From: Chitinophagaceae bacterium
Lineage (GTDB): Bacteria > Bacteroidota > Bacteroidia > Chitinophagales > Chitinophagaceae
Reading direction: 5' to 3'
NCBI GenBank assembly: GCA_025924755.1
Contig: JAICHT010000220.1
Span: forward strand, 1-6,115
Length of the DNA: 6,115 nucleotides
Shown here: piece by piece, positions 1 to 6,115 of the stretch
Layout of the letters: the number at the start of each line of letters is the position of its first letter
Position numbering within the stretch: the stretch's first letter is position 1
The notes under the pieces: generated by a model
The model's input: only the letters and a program-made list of their open reading frames with translations
What the model was told of the DNA's origin: nothing
The model's database searches: none
Translations under genes and position numbers: made by a program

Positions 1-2072
1 CACCCACCCATATATAGCGCCCGGTAAGCACTTTATACGACCCATAGTTAAGATTGATATTATGCGTAAAGCCCACTTTTAAATTGGGGTTGCCAATAAA
101 CACATTCAACGGATCGCTATTATCTCTTATGGGTTGCAATTGGTCAATAGAAGGCTGGCTGGTAGTGCCCTGGTACCGAAGAGATAAGTTGGTTTGTTGT
201 TTAAGCGTGTACCCAAGTTGCAACTGCGGCGTTACGTTTAAGAAGTTGAAGGTGTTCTGCTGCTTCGTATCTACATTCGCAAGTTTTAGCTTTACGGATG
301 ATAAGCCGGAACCAAATGCAAATTTTATTTTCTTGCCAATATACCGGAAGGTAGTGGTACCACTATGGGCAAATGCATTAACATTGAAATTGTTGCTGTA
401 CAACGAATCTAAACTTTCATATTTGCCATTTGCGTTTTTGTTAAAAGTATTGCGATGGGCCGCCGCATTATTTTGATTGTAACTATACTCCACGATCATA
501 GACCACTTGGTACTAAGGGGTTCGCTATAGGTAATTTTAGAGCCGGTGGTTAGCGAATGACCGTTTATGTTTTTTTGCTGGTCCAATGTGTCGGCATGGT
601 CGATACTGCCGTTTTGATAATAGGTGGTTAATGCCTTTACCTGGTCGGTTTGCTGGTCGTCGGTAAAGCCAAGCCGTAGGGTAGCAAGCAGTTGCCTTCC
701 TTTTTTATGAAACAGTTGTTTATAAGTAAGGGCATTATCACTTTGCCTGCGGGTTTTATCAATATCATTGGTGCGGTTGCTGGTGTTTACAAACACGCTG
801 TCTTCATTCAACGATTCGCTATAGGTAGTATTAAAAGCCTGGGTGGTTTTATAAATATCGGCACTGGTAAGTTTAACAGAAGCCAGCGAATCAATCTTCC
901 ATTCGTATTTAAAATTAACGGCGCTTTGCTGGTTGATTCCTTTTGTTTTTGTAGACTGGTTGGTATAATACAGCGTATCGGGCAATACATTCTGGGTTCG
1001 GGTTGTTGTTTCATTGATAGTTCCCAAACGGTTAAAGCGATAAGAGCCGTTCACGTTTTGCCTGTCCTCATTCCATTTATTGCTGTATAAAGCGCCGGCG
1101 GAATAAGCATTAGGCAAGCCGCGCAGACTCCAGTCATTAAAATCATCATTGGAGCCAAAACTGTAATAATAGCCGCCGATTTCATCATACTCCATATCAT
1201 TTTCTTGCAGCCCCAGTTTTTGACGGTCCTGCCAGTCTAAACTTCCGGTACTGGTATTGCTTTTAGTAGCATAAACGGAAACTTTCTTTTTGCCCATGAA
1301 GTAGTTATACATGGCTTTGGCATCCGATAAATCTTTGAAGTTGGTGCCTCCCTGCACCTTTCCAAATGCACCTTTCTTTTTGTCGTCTTTCAATTTAATA
1401 TTGACTGTTTTTCCTTCGTTGCCGGTAGCAATTCCTTTTAGGTTTTGCTGTTCGGATTTAGTATCAAACACTTGTACCCGGTCTACGGCTTTGGCTGCAA
1501 TGTTCTGGGTAGCCATTGTAGGATCGTCGCCAAAAAATTCCTCACCATCAACTAATACCTTGTCTACCTTTTTACCTTGCGCCGTTATTTCTCCTTTGCT
1601 GTTTACGGTAAAGCCAGGAAGCTTTTTCAATAGTTCGTCCACGGTAGCGCCATCCCGCACCAAAAAGCTATCGGCAGCAAATTCCGTAGTATCGCCTTTA
1701 ATGCGAATGGCCTGTCCGCTGCGCACCACTACTTCTTTTAATAATAAACTTTTCTGGGTAAGCGGGATCGTGCCTAAATCTATTTGGCTTGTAATATTGA
1801 TATCATCGGAATAATCGGCAAATTTTGGATATGAAATCAGCAGTTGATATTTGCCGGGAATCACTTTGTCAATCTTAAAATTGCCATTTTTATCGCTGCG
1901 GGAAAATTGATACAGAACACTATCTTTCTTTTGTAGGAGAGAAATCACAGCATTGGACAAACTGATATGGTCTAATGTATCCACCACTTTACCACTGATG
2001 CTTACCTGCTGTGCAGAGCCTTGGTAAATACATACGAACAAAAGTGCTAACGATAAGAAAGCTATTCTCATG
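1..2072 (-). CDS. Outer-membrane beta-barrel protein, TonB-dependent receptor-like (3' end beyond window)
   Basis: An uninterrupted minus-strand reading frame gives 690 codons from the ATG at 2072 down to the left edge, with no stop, so the C-terminus is missing. Residues 1-20 form a Sec signal peptide (MRIAFLSLALLFVCIYQGSA, then QQ). Residues about 22-105 read as a carboxypeptidase-regulatory-like beta-sandwich (ISGKVVDT, DKNGNFKIDKVIPGKYQL). Residues about 112-225 resemble a plug domain, with the characteristic VLVDGEEFFGDDP at 172-184 and AVDRVQVFD at 195-203. The rest is rich in Asn, Thr, Ser, Tyr and Gln with alternating strands, as in the C-terminal beta-barrel family common in Bacteroidota (OMP_b-brl_3 type). 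Such proteins sit in the outer membrane and are usually annotated as TonB-dependent receptors. I see no clear TonB box, and the substrate cannot be read. Family members are often around 900 residues, so perhaps 200 are missing. No SusD partner lies on the upstream side; the other flank is outside the window. The start has no Shine-Dalgarno but places the signal peptide correctly. Confidence 0.9.
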
Positions 2073-2263
2073 GCGCAGGTTATTTTGGTATATAGTTTGG
2101 TGAAATGTTAACTACATGTTTGCCTTATTGGCGTACTACTTAGGATAAATATAAAGCAATTCTTAAAATAACTTCAGGCATTTGTTAGCAACGGGAATCA
2201 ATCGTCAAACGCAGTATATATCACATGATTTAAAAGTATTAAAAAAATTTTACTCAGTTAATA

Positions 2264-2419
2264 TGATACGACTACGCTTGAATATCCCAATATGTAAATG
2301 ATCCTCTTTGCCAAACAAAACCTGTAGCAGATCATCAACGATATACTATATGGTGATTGCAATATCACTTTTACATGATAGTAAACTGGGCGATATAAAA
2401 AATGTGATACGTTGAATAT
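2264..2419 (+). repeat. Split direct repeat TGATACG / TTGAATAT
   Basis: TGATACG (2264-2270) and TTGAATAT (2278-2285) are separated by 7 bases (ACTACGC). The same two blocks recur directly joined as TGATACGTTGAATAT at 2405-2419. The 15 shared bases in the same order and orientation, within 156 bp of spacer, are more than I would expect by chance. They could be a duplicated regulator site or a small duplication with a 7-base insertion or deletion. The span given covers both copies and the DNA between them. Confidence 0.35.
2353..2385. repeat. Two adjacent 16-bp inverted repeats (possible operator)
   Basis: GTGATTGCAATATCAC (2353-2368) has arms GTGAT/ATCAC around a 6-base spacer and contains the perfect palindrome ATTGCAAT at 2356-2363. 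One base later, TTTACATGATAGTAAA (2370-2385) has arms TTTAC/GTAAA, again with a 6-base spacer. The matching 5-6-5 layout and a centre-to-centre distance of 17 bp could suit side-by-side binding of dimeric regulators, about 125-157 bp upstream of the SDR start. The arm sequences differ from each other and the region is AT-rich, so chance is a real alternative. The first resembles but does not fit a CRP site, because GTGA and TCAC are 8 bases apart rather than 6. Confidence 0.3.
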
Positions 2420-2509
2420 GGCATAAAAATTTAATGAGTTTCTTGCCATTAGTCCATTCTGATTTTTAAGTTCCGGATGAAATATAAAAGCTGATTGGCG
2501 AGTATTATT

Positions 2510-3514
2510 ATGAGTGAAGAAAATCAAATTACCAGGCGCAAAGTAATCGCAGGGTTGGGAGCCGGTTTAACTACCGGAGTGGCTTCACCTGTTTTTGCGG
2601 CCGCAGGCACCATGCAAGAGGATGTTACAACACAAGGACTTGAAGATCCTACTACTAAATATCCGCGGCCTCCTTTTAAAGGACAGTCACAGCCGTGGCC
2701 GGGACTGGCCGGCCAAATGGATCCTAAACCGGATCATGGAGAAAAAAGTTACAAAGGCTCCGGCCGGTTAAAAGGACGAAAAGCATTAATAACCGGCGGC
2801 GATTCGGGCATGGGGCGTGCTGCTGCAATTGCCTATGCCCGCGAAGGGGCAGATGTAGCCATCAATTACCTTCCGGCTGAAGAACCGGATGCCCGTGAGG
2901 TGATTGCATTGATCAAAGCAGAAGGAAGAAAAGCCATAGCCCTGCCCGGTGATATTAGGGAGGAAGCGTTTTGCCAAAAGCTGGTAGCAGATGCGGTAAG
3001 CGGGTTGGGTGGGCTGGACATTGTAGTGAGTAATGCAGGAAGGCAACAGGCGCATCAGTCAATTCTTGATATATCCACCGAACAGTTTGACTGGACGATG
3101 AAGACAAATATCTATGCACCTTTCTGGATTATAAAAGCCGCATTGCCACACCTGCAGCCCGGATCGGTTATTATCGGCACTACATCGGAGCAGGCTACTG
3201 ACCCCTCTGCCGACCTATATGACTATGCACAGACCAAAGCAGCTACCACGAATTATGTTAGATCACTTGCCAAGCAATTAGGGCCGAAAGGCATTCGTGT
3301 GAATGGAGTAGCGCCGGGACCCATATGGACGCCACTGCAGGTAAGCGGGGGAGCTACGCAGGAAAAACTTAAAAGCTTCGGGGGCCAAACGCCATTAGGC
3401 AGGCCTGGGCAGCCGGTTGAACTGGCTTCTATTTATGTGCAATTGGCTGCTGATGACGCCAGCTTTGCTACAGGCCAGGTATATGGCGCTGCCGGTGGAA
3501 GTGGGCATCCATAA
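2510..3514 (+). CDS. YghA-type short-chain dehydrogenase/reductase with twin-arginine-like signal peptide
   Basis: The protein is 334 residues: a classical NAD(P)-dependent SDR oxidoreductase with a Rossmann fold. The cofactor motif TGGDSGMG is at 95-102, SNAG at 174-177, the structural Asn in MKTN at 200, catalytic Ser226 in TTSEQ, and the YxxxK pair Tyr239/Lys243 in YAQTK, followed by APGPIWT near 268-274. The segment from about residue 44 (LEDPTTKYP, then GEKSYKGSGRLK and REGADVAINYLP) matches my recollection of E. coli YghA, an NADP-dependent aldehyde reductase of about 294 residues, and related Bacillus general-stress SDRs. The physiological substrate is unknown. The extra N-terminus has a twin-arginine motif (TRRKVIA, Arg9-Arg10), a hydrophobic stretch at 12-28 and a likely cleavage site after VFA (about 30), suggesting export of the folded, cofactor-bound enzyme. 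I chose the ATG at 2510 over an in-frame TTG at 2495 because it puts the twin arginine at the usual distance; neither has a Shine-Dalgarno. A terminator follows, so the gene is probably monocistronic. Confidence 0.92.
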   Translation: MSEENQITRRKVIAGLGAGLTTGVASPVFAAAGTMQEDVTTQGLEDPTTKYPRPPFKGQSQPWPGLAGQMDPKPDHGEKSYKGSGRLKGRKALITGGDSGMGRAAAIAYAREGADVAINYLPAEEPDAREVIALIKAEGRKAIALPGDIREEAFCQKLVADAVSGLGGLDIVVSNAGRQQAHQSILDISTEQFDWTMKTNIYAPFWIIKAALPHLQPGSVIIGTTSEQATDPSADLYDYAQTKAATTNYVRSLAKQLGPKGIRVNGVAPGPIWTPLQVSGGATQEKLKSFGGQTPLGRPGQPVELASIYVQLAADDASFATGQVYGAAGGSGHP

Positions 3515-3539
3515 TATAGTCAAATGCATCACAGAATTG

Positions 3540-3579
3540 AAGAGTACCGGAAGAAGTATATTATTCCGGTACTCTTTTT
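3540..3579 (+). terminator. Rho-independent terminator between convergent genes
   Basis: A perfect 13-bp stem, AAGAGTACCGGAA (3540-3552) paired with TTCCGGTACTCTT (3564-3576), encloses an 11-base loop and runs into a T-tract at 3575-3579. It begins 25 bases after the SDR stop codon and should end that transcript. Read from the minus strand, the same hairpin lies beyond the stop of the DinB gene at 3620, but the following T-run there is weak (CTTCAATTC). Bidirectional use is possible but less certain. Confidence 0.85.
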
Positions 3580-3619
3580 ATCAAAACTATATTCAATAGT
3601 AAATGGCTGCGATAAAGAC

Positions 3620-4108
3620 TTAATTTTTAGGTTTTAAAAAAGAGAGCTGCCCCAGGTGGTTGGCTAAATGTGCCGTCCGGTTGATGACAAGATTAAGCTT
3701 ATTGCGGTGTGGTTCTTTTGCAAAATCTTCTTCTGATACTGCTTGGTGCCTTTCGAACCATGCTGCTGGAGCCAGGGCAGAAAAACCATCGGCCAGCTTT
3801 GTATTCACTTCTTTCCAATACCGGCGCAGATCTGCAATTGCCGGCAAATCGCTAACTGCCTTATCGGCGCTTTCTACAAAGGGGCCATACAACTGGGGAT
3901 ATAAAGAGTTGCCGAGACCTAAAAGAGGCAGCATACGATCATGAACCGCTGCCAGGTGGCCCAGTAAATAAATGCCCCGGTTTCTTCCGGGTGCTACTTC
4001 CTTCATCAATTGCTCATCTGACAAGGAATTGAATAAATCATCGGTTCTTTTTATTTGCGTATGCCAGGCATCCAGCCCCATTTTTATAAAAATGTCTTCT
4101 GTATTCAT
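3620..4108 (-). CDS. DinB-family putative metal-dependent protein
   Basis: This 162-residue protein fits the usual size of the DinB/YfiT-like superfamily, four-helix bundles that bind a divalent metal through three histidines. The expected triad is visible: His51 in LLGHLAAVHDR, and His147 and His151 in the C-terminal HLANHLGQL. The N-terminal helix (about 6-29) ends in LSDEQLMKEVAPGRN, a common pattern in this family. There is no signal peptide, so it is probably cytoplasmic. Known superfamily members include thiol-dependent S-transferases and DNA-damage-inducible proteins, but the specific reaction cannot be assigned here. The gene converges with the SDR (105 bp between stops) and diverges from the trehalose synthase, so it is likely transcribed alone. 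The ATG at 4108 gives the normal family start; no Shine-Dalgarno precedes it. Confidence 0.88.
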   Translation of the reverse strand: MNTEDIFIKMGLDAWHTQIKRTDDLFNSLSDEQLMKEVAPGRNRGIYLLGHLAAVHDRMLPLLGLGNSLYPQLYGPFVESADKAVSDLPAIADLRRYWKEVNTKLADGFSALAPAAWFERHQAVSEEDFAKEPHRNKLNLVINRTAHLANHLGQLSFLKPKN

Positions 4109-4376
4109 GTATTAAATTTAGTAGTTTAAAAGTTAAGCCGGTTGCTGCACATAAAAGAATAAGTATTTTGAACTATTACCAATCCAACACCTGCGGCAAA
4201 TAATGTTTGGTCAATTTTATATACAATTATCACAGGACTACTCTCATCCAGCCATCATCACGTATGCAACCACAGTATAACTTCTGAAACAATATGTACA
4301 TCTTTTGATCTTTATTTGTATTTCGCATATTCTCTTTGGCATACTAATTATGCAATTTACGGTACAAGGAAAAATT
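4109..4376. other. Divergent spacer between DinB gene and trehalose synthase
   Basis: This 268-bp AT-rich stretch should carry promoters for both flanking genes. On the plus strand, TTTG at 4304-4307 and TCTCTTTG at 4331-4338 are near matches to the Bacteroidota -33 and -7 elements, but their 23-base separation is longer than the usual 19-21, so they are only a weak candidate promoter for the trehalose synthase. No convincing promoter is seen for the DinB gene. No strong hairpin, repeat or small gene is apparent. Confidence 0.5.
4366..4370 (+). promoter_or_regulatory. Shine-Dalgarno-like AAGGA that decides the treS start
   Basis: AAGGA lies six bases before the ATG at 4377. An in-frame ATG also exists at 4350, nine codons upstream, without a comparable site in front of it. 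The purine-rich site and the normal TreS N-terminus (DKRYWYKDAVIYELH shortly after) favour 4377. The evidence is moderate, because many genes in this phylum initiate without Shine-Dalgarno pairing. Confidence 0.5.
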
Positions 4377-6115
4377 ATGGAGCGGACTACAAATTTAAAT
4401 GATAAAAGATACTGGTATAAAGACGCTGTTATTTATGAACTGCATATCAAGGCTTTTTTTGATAGCAATGGTGATGGCATGGGAGATTTTGGCGGGTTGA
4501 TGCAGAAGCTGGATTACCTGCAGGATTTGGGTGTAACTGCTATATGGGTGCTTCCTTTTTATCCTTCACCGCTTCGGGATGATGGGTATGATATTGCCGA
4601 TTATTATTCCATCAATCCACGCTATGGCAACCTGGAAGCGTTTCAGCAATTTTTGGCAGAAGCGCATAAACGAAATCTGAAAGTAATTACAGAACTGGTT
4701 ATTAACCATACATCCGATCAGCATCCGTGGTTTCAGCGGGCAAGGCATGCCCCGAAAGGCTCGCCCGAACGGGAATTTTATGTATGGAGTGATGATCCAA
4801 AAAAATATGAAGACGTCCGCATCATCTTCCAGGATTTTGAAGCCTCCAACTGGAGTTGGGACCCGGTGGCGCAGCAATATTACTGGCACCGTTTTTTTCA
4901 TCACCAACCCGATTTGAATTATGACAGCGAGGCCGTGCAGCAGGAAATTTTCAAGATCATTGATTATTGGTGCGCTATGGGTGTAGACGGTTTTCGGTTG
5001 GATGCCGTGCCGTATTTGTATGAACGTGAAGATACTAATGGCGAAAATTTGCCGGAGACGCATGCATTCTTAAAACGCTTACGCAGGCATATTGATGAAC
5101 GCTACCCGGAAACCTGCTTTTTGGCAGAAGCCAATATGTGGCCGGAAGATTCCGCTTCTTATTTTGGAGACGGCGATGAATGTCATATGAACTATCACTT
5201 CCCGGTAATGCCCCGCATGTTTATGGCGTTGCAACGCGAAGACCGGTATCCCATTACTGACATTTTTGATCAGACACCTGCTATTCCGGAAACGTGCCAG
5301 TGGGCTATTTTTCTTCGCAATCACGATGAACTGACCCTTGAAATGGTAACCGACGAAGAGCGGGACTATATGTATAAAGCTTATGCAAAAGACCCCAAAG
5401 CAAAGATCAACCTGGGCATACGCCACCGCCTGGCGCCCCTGATGGAAAATGACCGCCGGCGTATTGAATTAATGAACTCGCTATTGTTTTCTTTACCTGG
5501 AACACCTGTTATTTACTATGGCGATGAAATTGGGATGGGTGATAATTTTTATCTGGGCGACAGGGACGGTGTTCGTACCCCGATGCAATGGTCGCCGGAT
5601 CGGAATGCAGGATTTTCTTCCACTAATCCACAGCGGCTATACCTTCCCGTTATACTCGATCCGCAATATCATTATGAGTCGGTGAATGTTGAAACCCAAC
5701 GGGCTAATACATCTTCCTTATTTTGGTTTATGAAGCGCATTATCAATATGCGTAAAAGATATAAGGCATTTAGTCGCGGCGATATGAAGTTCATCACCGT
5801 GAACAATCCAAAAATATTAGCATTCACAAGAACTTACGAGGATGAAACGCTGCTTATTATTGTCAATCTTTCCAAATATTCGCAACCGGCAGAAATTGAT
5901 ATAAGGGAGTTTAAAGGCTATGTGCCGGTGGAAGCTTTTAGCAAAAATGCGTTTCCGGTTATAAAAGACAACAGTCCCTATTTCTTTACTTTAGGCCCCT
6001 ATTCCTACAACTGGTTTTATTTGAAAAAATCTGCAACAGACGCACCAACAGAAACAAAACTTCACTTTCTGCAAGCAGATAACTGGGATGCTTTGTTTAT
6101 TGATGAAACCGGCTA
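4377..6115 (+). CDS. treS: Trehalose synthase (maltose alpha-D-glucosyltransferase), apparently fused to maltokinase; 3' end beyond window
   Basis: The frame is open for 579 codons to the right edge. TreS isomerises maltose and trehalose by intramolecular glucosyl transfer in the cytoplasm. The GH13 motifs are in order: YKDAVIYELHIKAFFDSNGD (14-33), ITELVINHTSDQHPWF with Asn110-His111, HQPDLNYD (176-183), GVDGFRLDAVPYL with the nucleophile Asp209, FLAEANMWPED with the acid/base Glu251, LRNHDELTLEM with the stabilising Asp317, and GDRDGVRTPMQW (394-405). The C-terminal beta domain ends near residue 550 (GPYSYNWFYLK). The protein then continues with a linker (SATDAPTET) and LHFLQADNWDALF, resembling the N-terminal cap of maltokinase, as in the roughly 1,100-residue TreS-Mak fusions. 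Maltokinase makes maltose 1-phosphate, the donor for GlgE-type alpha-glucan synthesis. The kinase body is not in the window, so the fusion is inferred. Maltogenic amylase is the main alternative, but the QPDLNYD and GDRDGVRTPMQW motifs argue for TreS. Confidence 0.93.
   Translation, partial: MERTTNLNDKRYWYKDAVIYELHIKAFFDSNGDGMGDFGGLMQKLDYLQDLGVTAIWVLPFYPSPLRDDGYDIADYYSINPRYGNLEAFQQFLAEAHKRNLKVITELVINHTSDQHPWFQRARHAPKGSPEREFYVWSDDPKKYEDVRIIFQDFEASNWSWDPVAQQYYWHRFFHHQPDLNYDSEAVQQEIFKIIDYWCAMGVDGFRLDAVPYLYEREDTNGENLPETHAFLKRLRRHIDERYPETCFLAEANMWPEDSASYFGDGDECHMNYHFPVMPRMFMALQREDRYPITDIFDQTPAIPETCQWAIFLRNHDELTLEMVTDEERDYMYKAYAKDPKAKINLGIRHRLAPLMENDRRRIELMNSLLFSLPGTPVIYYGDEIGMGDNFYLGDRDGVRTPMQWSPDRNAGFSSTNPQRLYLPVILDPQYHYESVNVETQRANTSSLFWFMKRIINMRKRYKAFSRGDMKFITVNNPKILAFTRTYEDETLLIIVNLSKYSQPAEIDIREFKGYVPVEAFSKNAFPVIKDNSPYFFTLGPYSYNWFYLKKSATDAPTETKLHFLQADNWDALFIDETG

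Larger units (their letters stand above)
2073..2509. other. Divergent intergenic spacer, no convincing gene
   Basis: This 437-bp AT-rich stretch separates the start codons of the outer-membrane protein (minus) and the SDR (plus), so it should hold both promoters. I searched by eye for the Bacteroidota promoter form (TTTG, about 20 bases, TAnnTTTG). I found only partial matches, such as TGCGTTTG and TATATTTA on the minus strand, neither with a convincing -33 element, so none is called. Neither gene has a Shine-Dalgarno sequence in front of its ATG, which is usual for this phylum. The spacer contains two adjacent inverted repeats (2353-2385) and a split direct repeat (2264-2285 and 2405-2419), listed separately. 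A minus-strand open frame of 89 codons crosses the right half but has no recognisable protein features. Confidence 0.6.

Noticed and set aside
54..1814. Plus-strand open frames (54-476, 692-1090, 1311-1814) and a minus-strand frame at 808-1014 within the outer-membrane protein gene
   Set aside because: They lie inside a continuous minus-strand gene with clear signal peptide and domain features. Their products are Phe/Ser/Leu-rich antisense or off-frame translations with no recognisable motif.
2049..2072. Lipoprotein signal for the outer-membrane protein (Cys14)
   Set aside because: The residues before Cys14 (L-F-V) do not form a lipobox, and a normal signal peptidase I site (GSA before QQ) follows it.
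2353..2368. CRP-type binding site
   Set aside because: The arms GTGA and TCAC are separated by 8 bases rather than the 6 of the CRP consensus, and nothing else supports CRP control.
2495..2512. TTG at 2495 as the SDR start
   Set aside because: The ATG at 2510 is a stronger codon and gives a standard twin-arginine signal peptide; the five extra residues add nothing recognisable.
2258..2527. Minus-strand 89-codon open frame in the divergent spacer
   Set aside because: It overlaps the start of the SDR gene, has an AT-driven composition (Ile, Tyr, Phe, Ser) and no motif, and no promoter or ribosome-binding site supports it. A real small gene cannot be fully excluded without comparison to relatives.
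2786..3055. Minus-strand open frame inside the SDR gene
   Set aside because: It is antisense to the SDR cofactor-binding region, whose plus-strand motifs are intact.
3417..3599. Plus-strand 60-codon frame running past the SDR stop
   Set aside because: It is an alternative frame of the SDR C-terminus that reads through the terminator hairpin; it has no independent start signal or motif.
3660..3944. Plus-strand 94-codon frame
   Set aside because: It is antisense to the DinB-family gene, which has a complete His triad on the minus strand.
4566..5426. Minus-strand frames of 165 and 115 codons
   Set aside because: They are antisense to the trehalose synthase catalytic domain, where every GH13 motif is present on the plus strand.

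Overview
The window looks like chromosomal DNA from a member of the Bacteroidota, probably the Chitinophagaceae or close relatives. This rests on gene content (a carboxypeptidase-regulatory-like/plug/outer-membrane beta-barrel protein, a small DinB-family protein, a Bacteroidota-style trehalose synthase that runs on past its usual end), moderate GC, AT-rich spacers and mostly absent Shine-Dalgarno sequences. The taxonomic call is an inference; no rRNA or other marker is present.

Layout, left to right. (1) Positions 1-2072, minus strand: a large outer-membrane beta-barrel protein whose 3' end lies beyond the left edge. (2) 2073-2509: a 437-bp AT-rich divergent spacer with no convincing gene, holding two adjacent 5-6-5 inverted repeats and a split direct repeat. 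(3) 2510-3514, plus strand: a short-chain dehydrogenase/reductase of the YghA type carrying an N-terminal twin-arginine-like signal peptide. (4) 3540-3579: a strong hairpin plus T-tract terminator between convergent genes. (5) 3620-4108, minus strand: a DinB-family helical-bundle protein with an intact His triad. (6) 4109-4376: a divergent spacer. (7) 4377 to the right edge, plus strand: trehalose synthase (maltose alpha-D-glucosyltransferase, GH13), complete through its catalytic domain and continuing in frame into what looks like the start of a fused maltokinase.

The four genes alternate in direction (-, +, -, +), so each is probably transcribed separately and no operon is visible. Trehalose/maltose metabolism and a YghA-type SDR are both compatible with osmotic or general stress, but nothing in the sequence links them directly. 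I see no mobile element, CRISPR array, tRNA or rRNA. I found no clearly new system. The most unusual point is the exported form of an SDR family whose best-known members are cytoplasmic.
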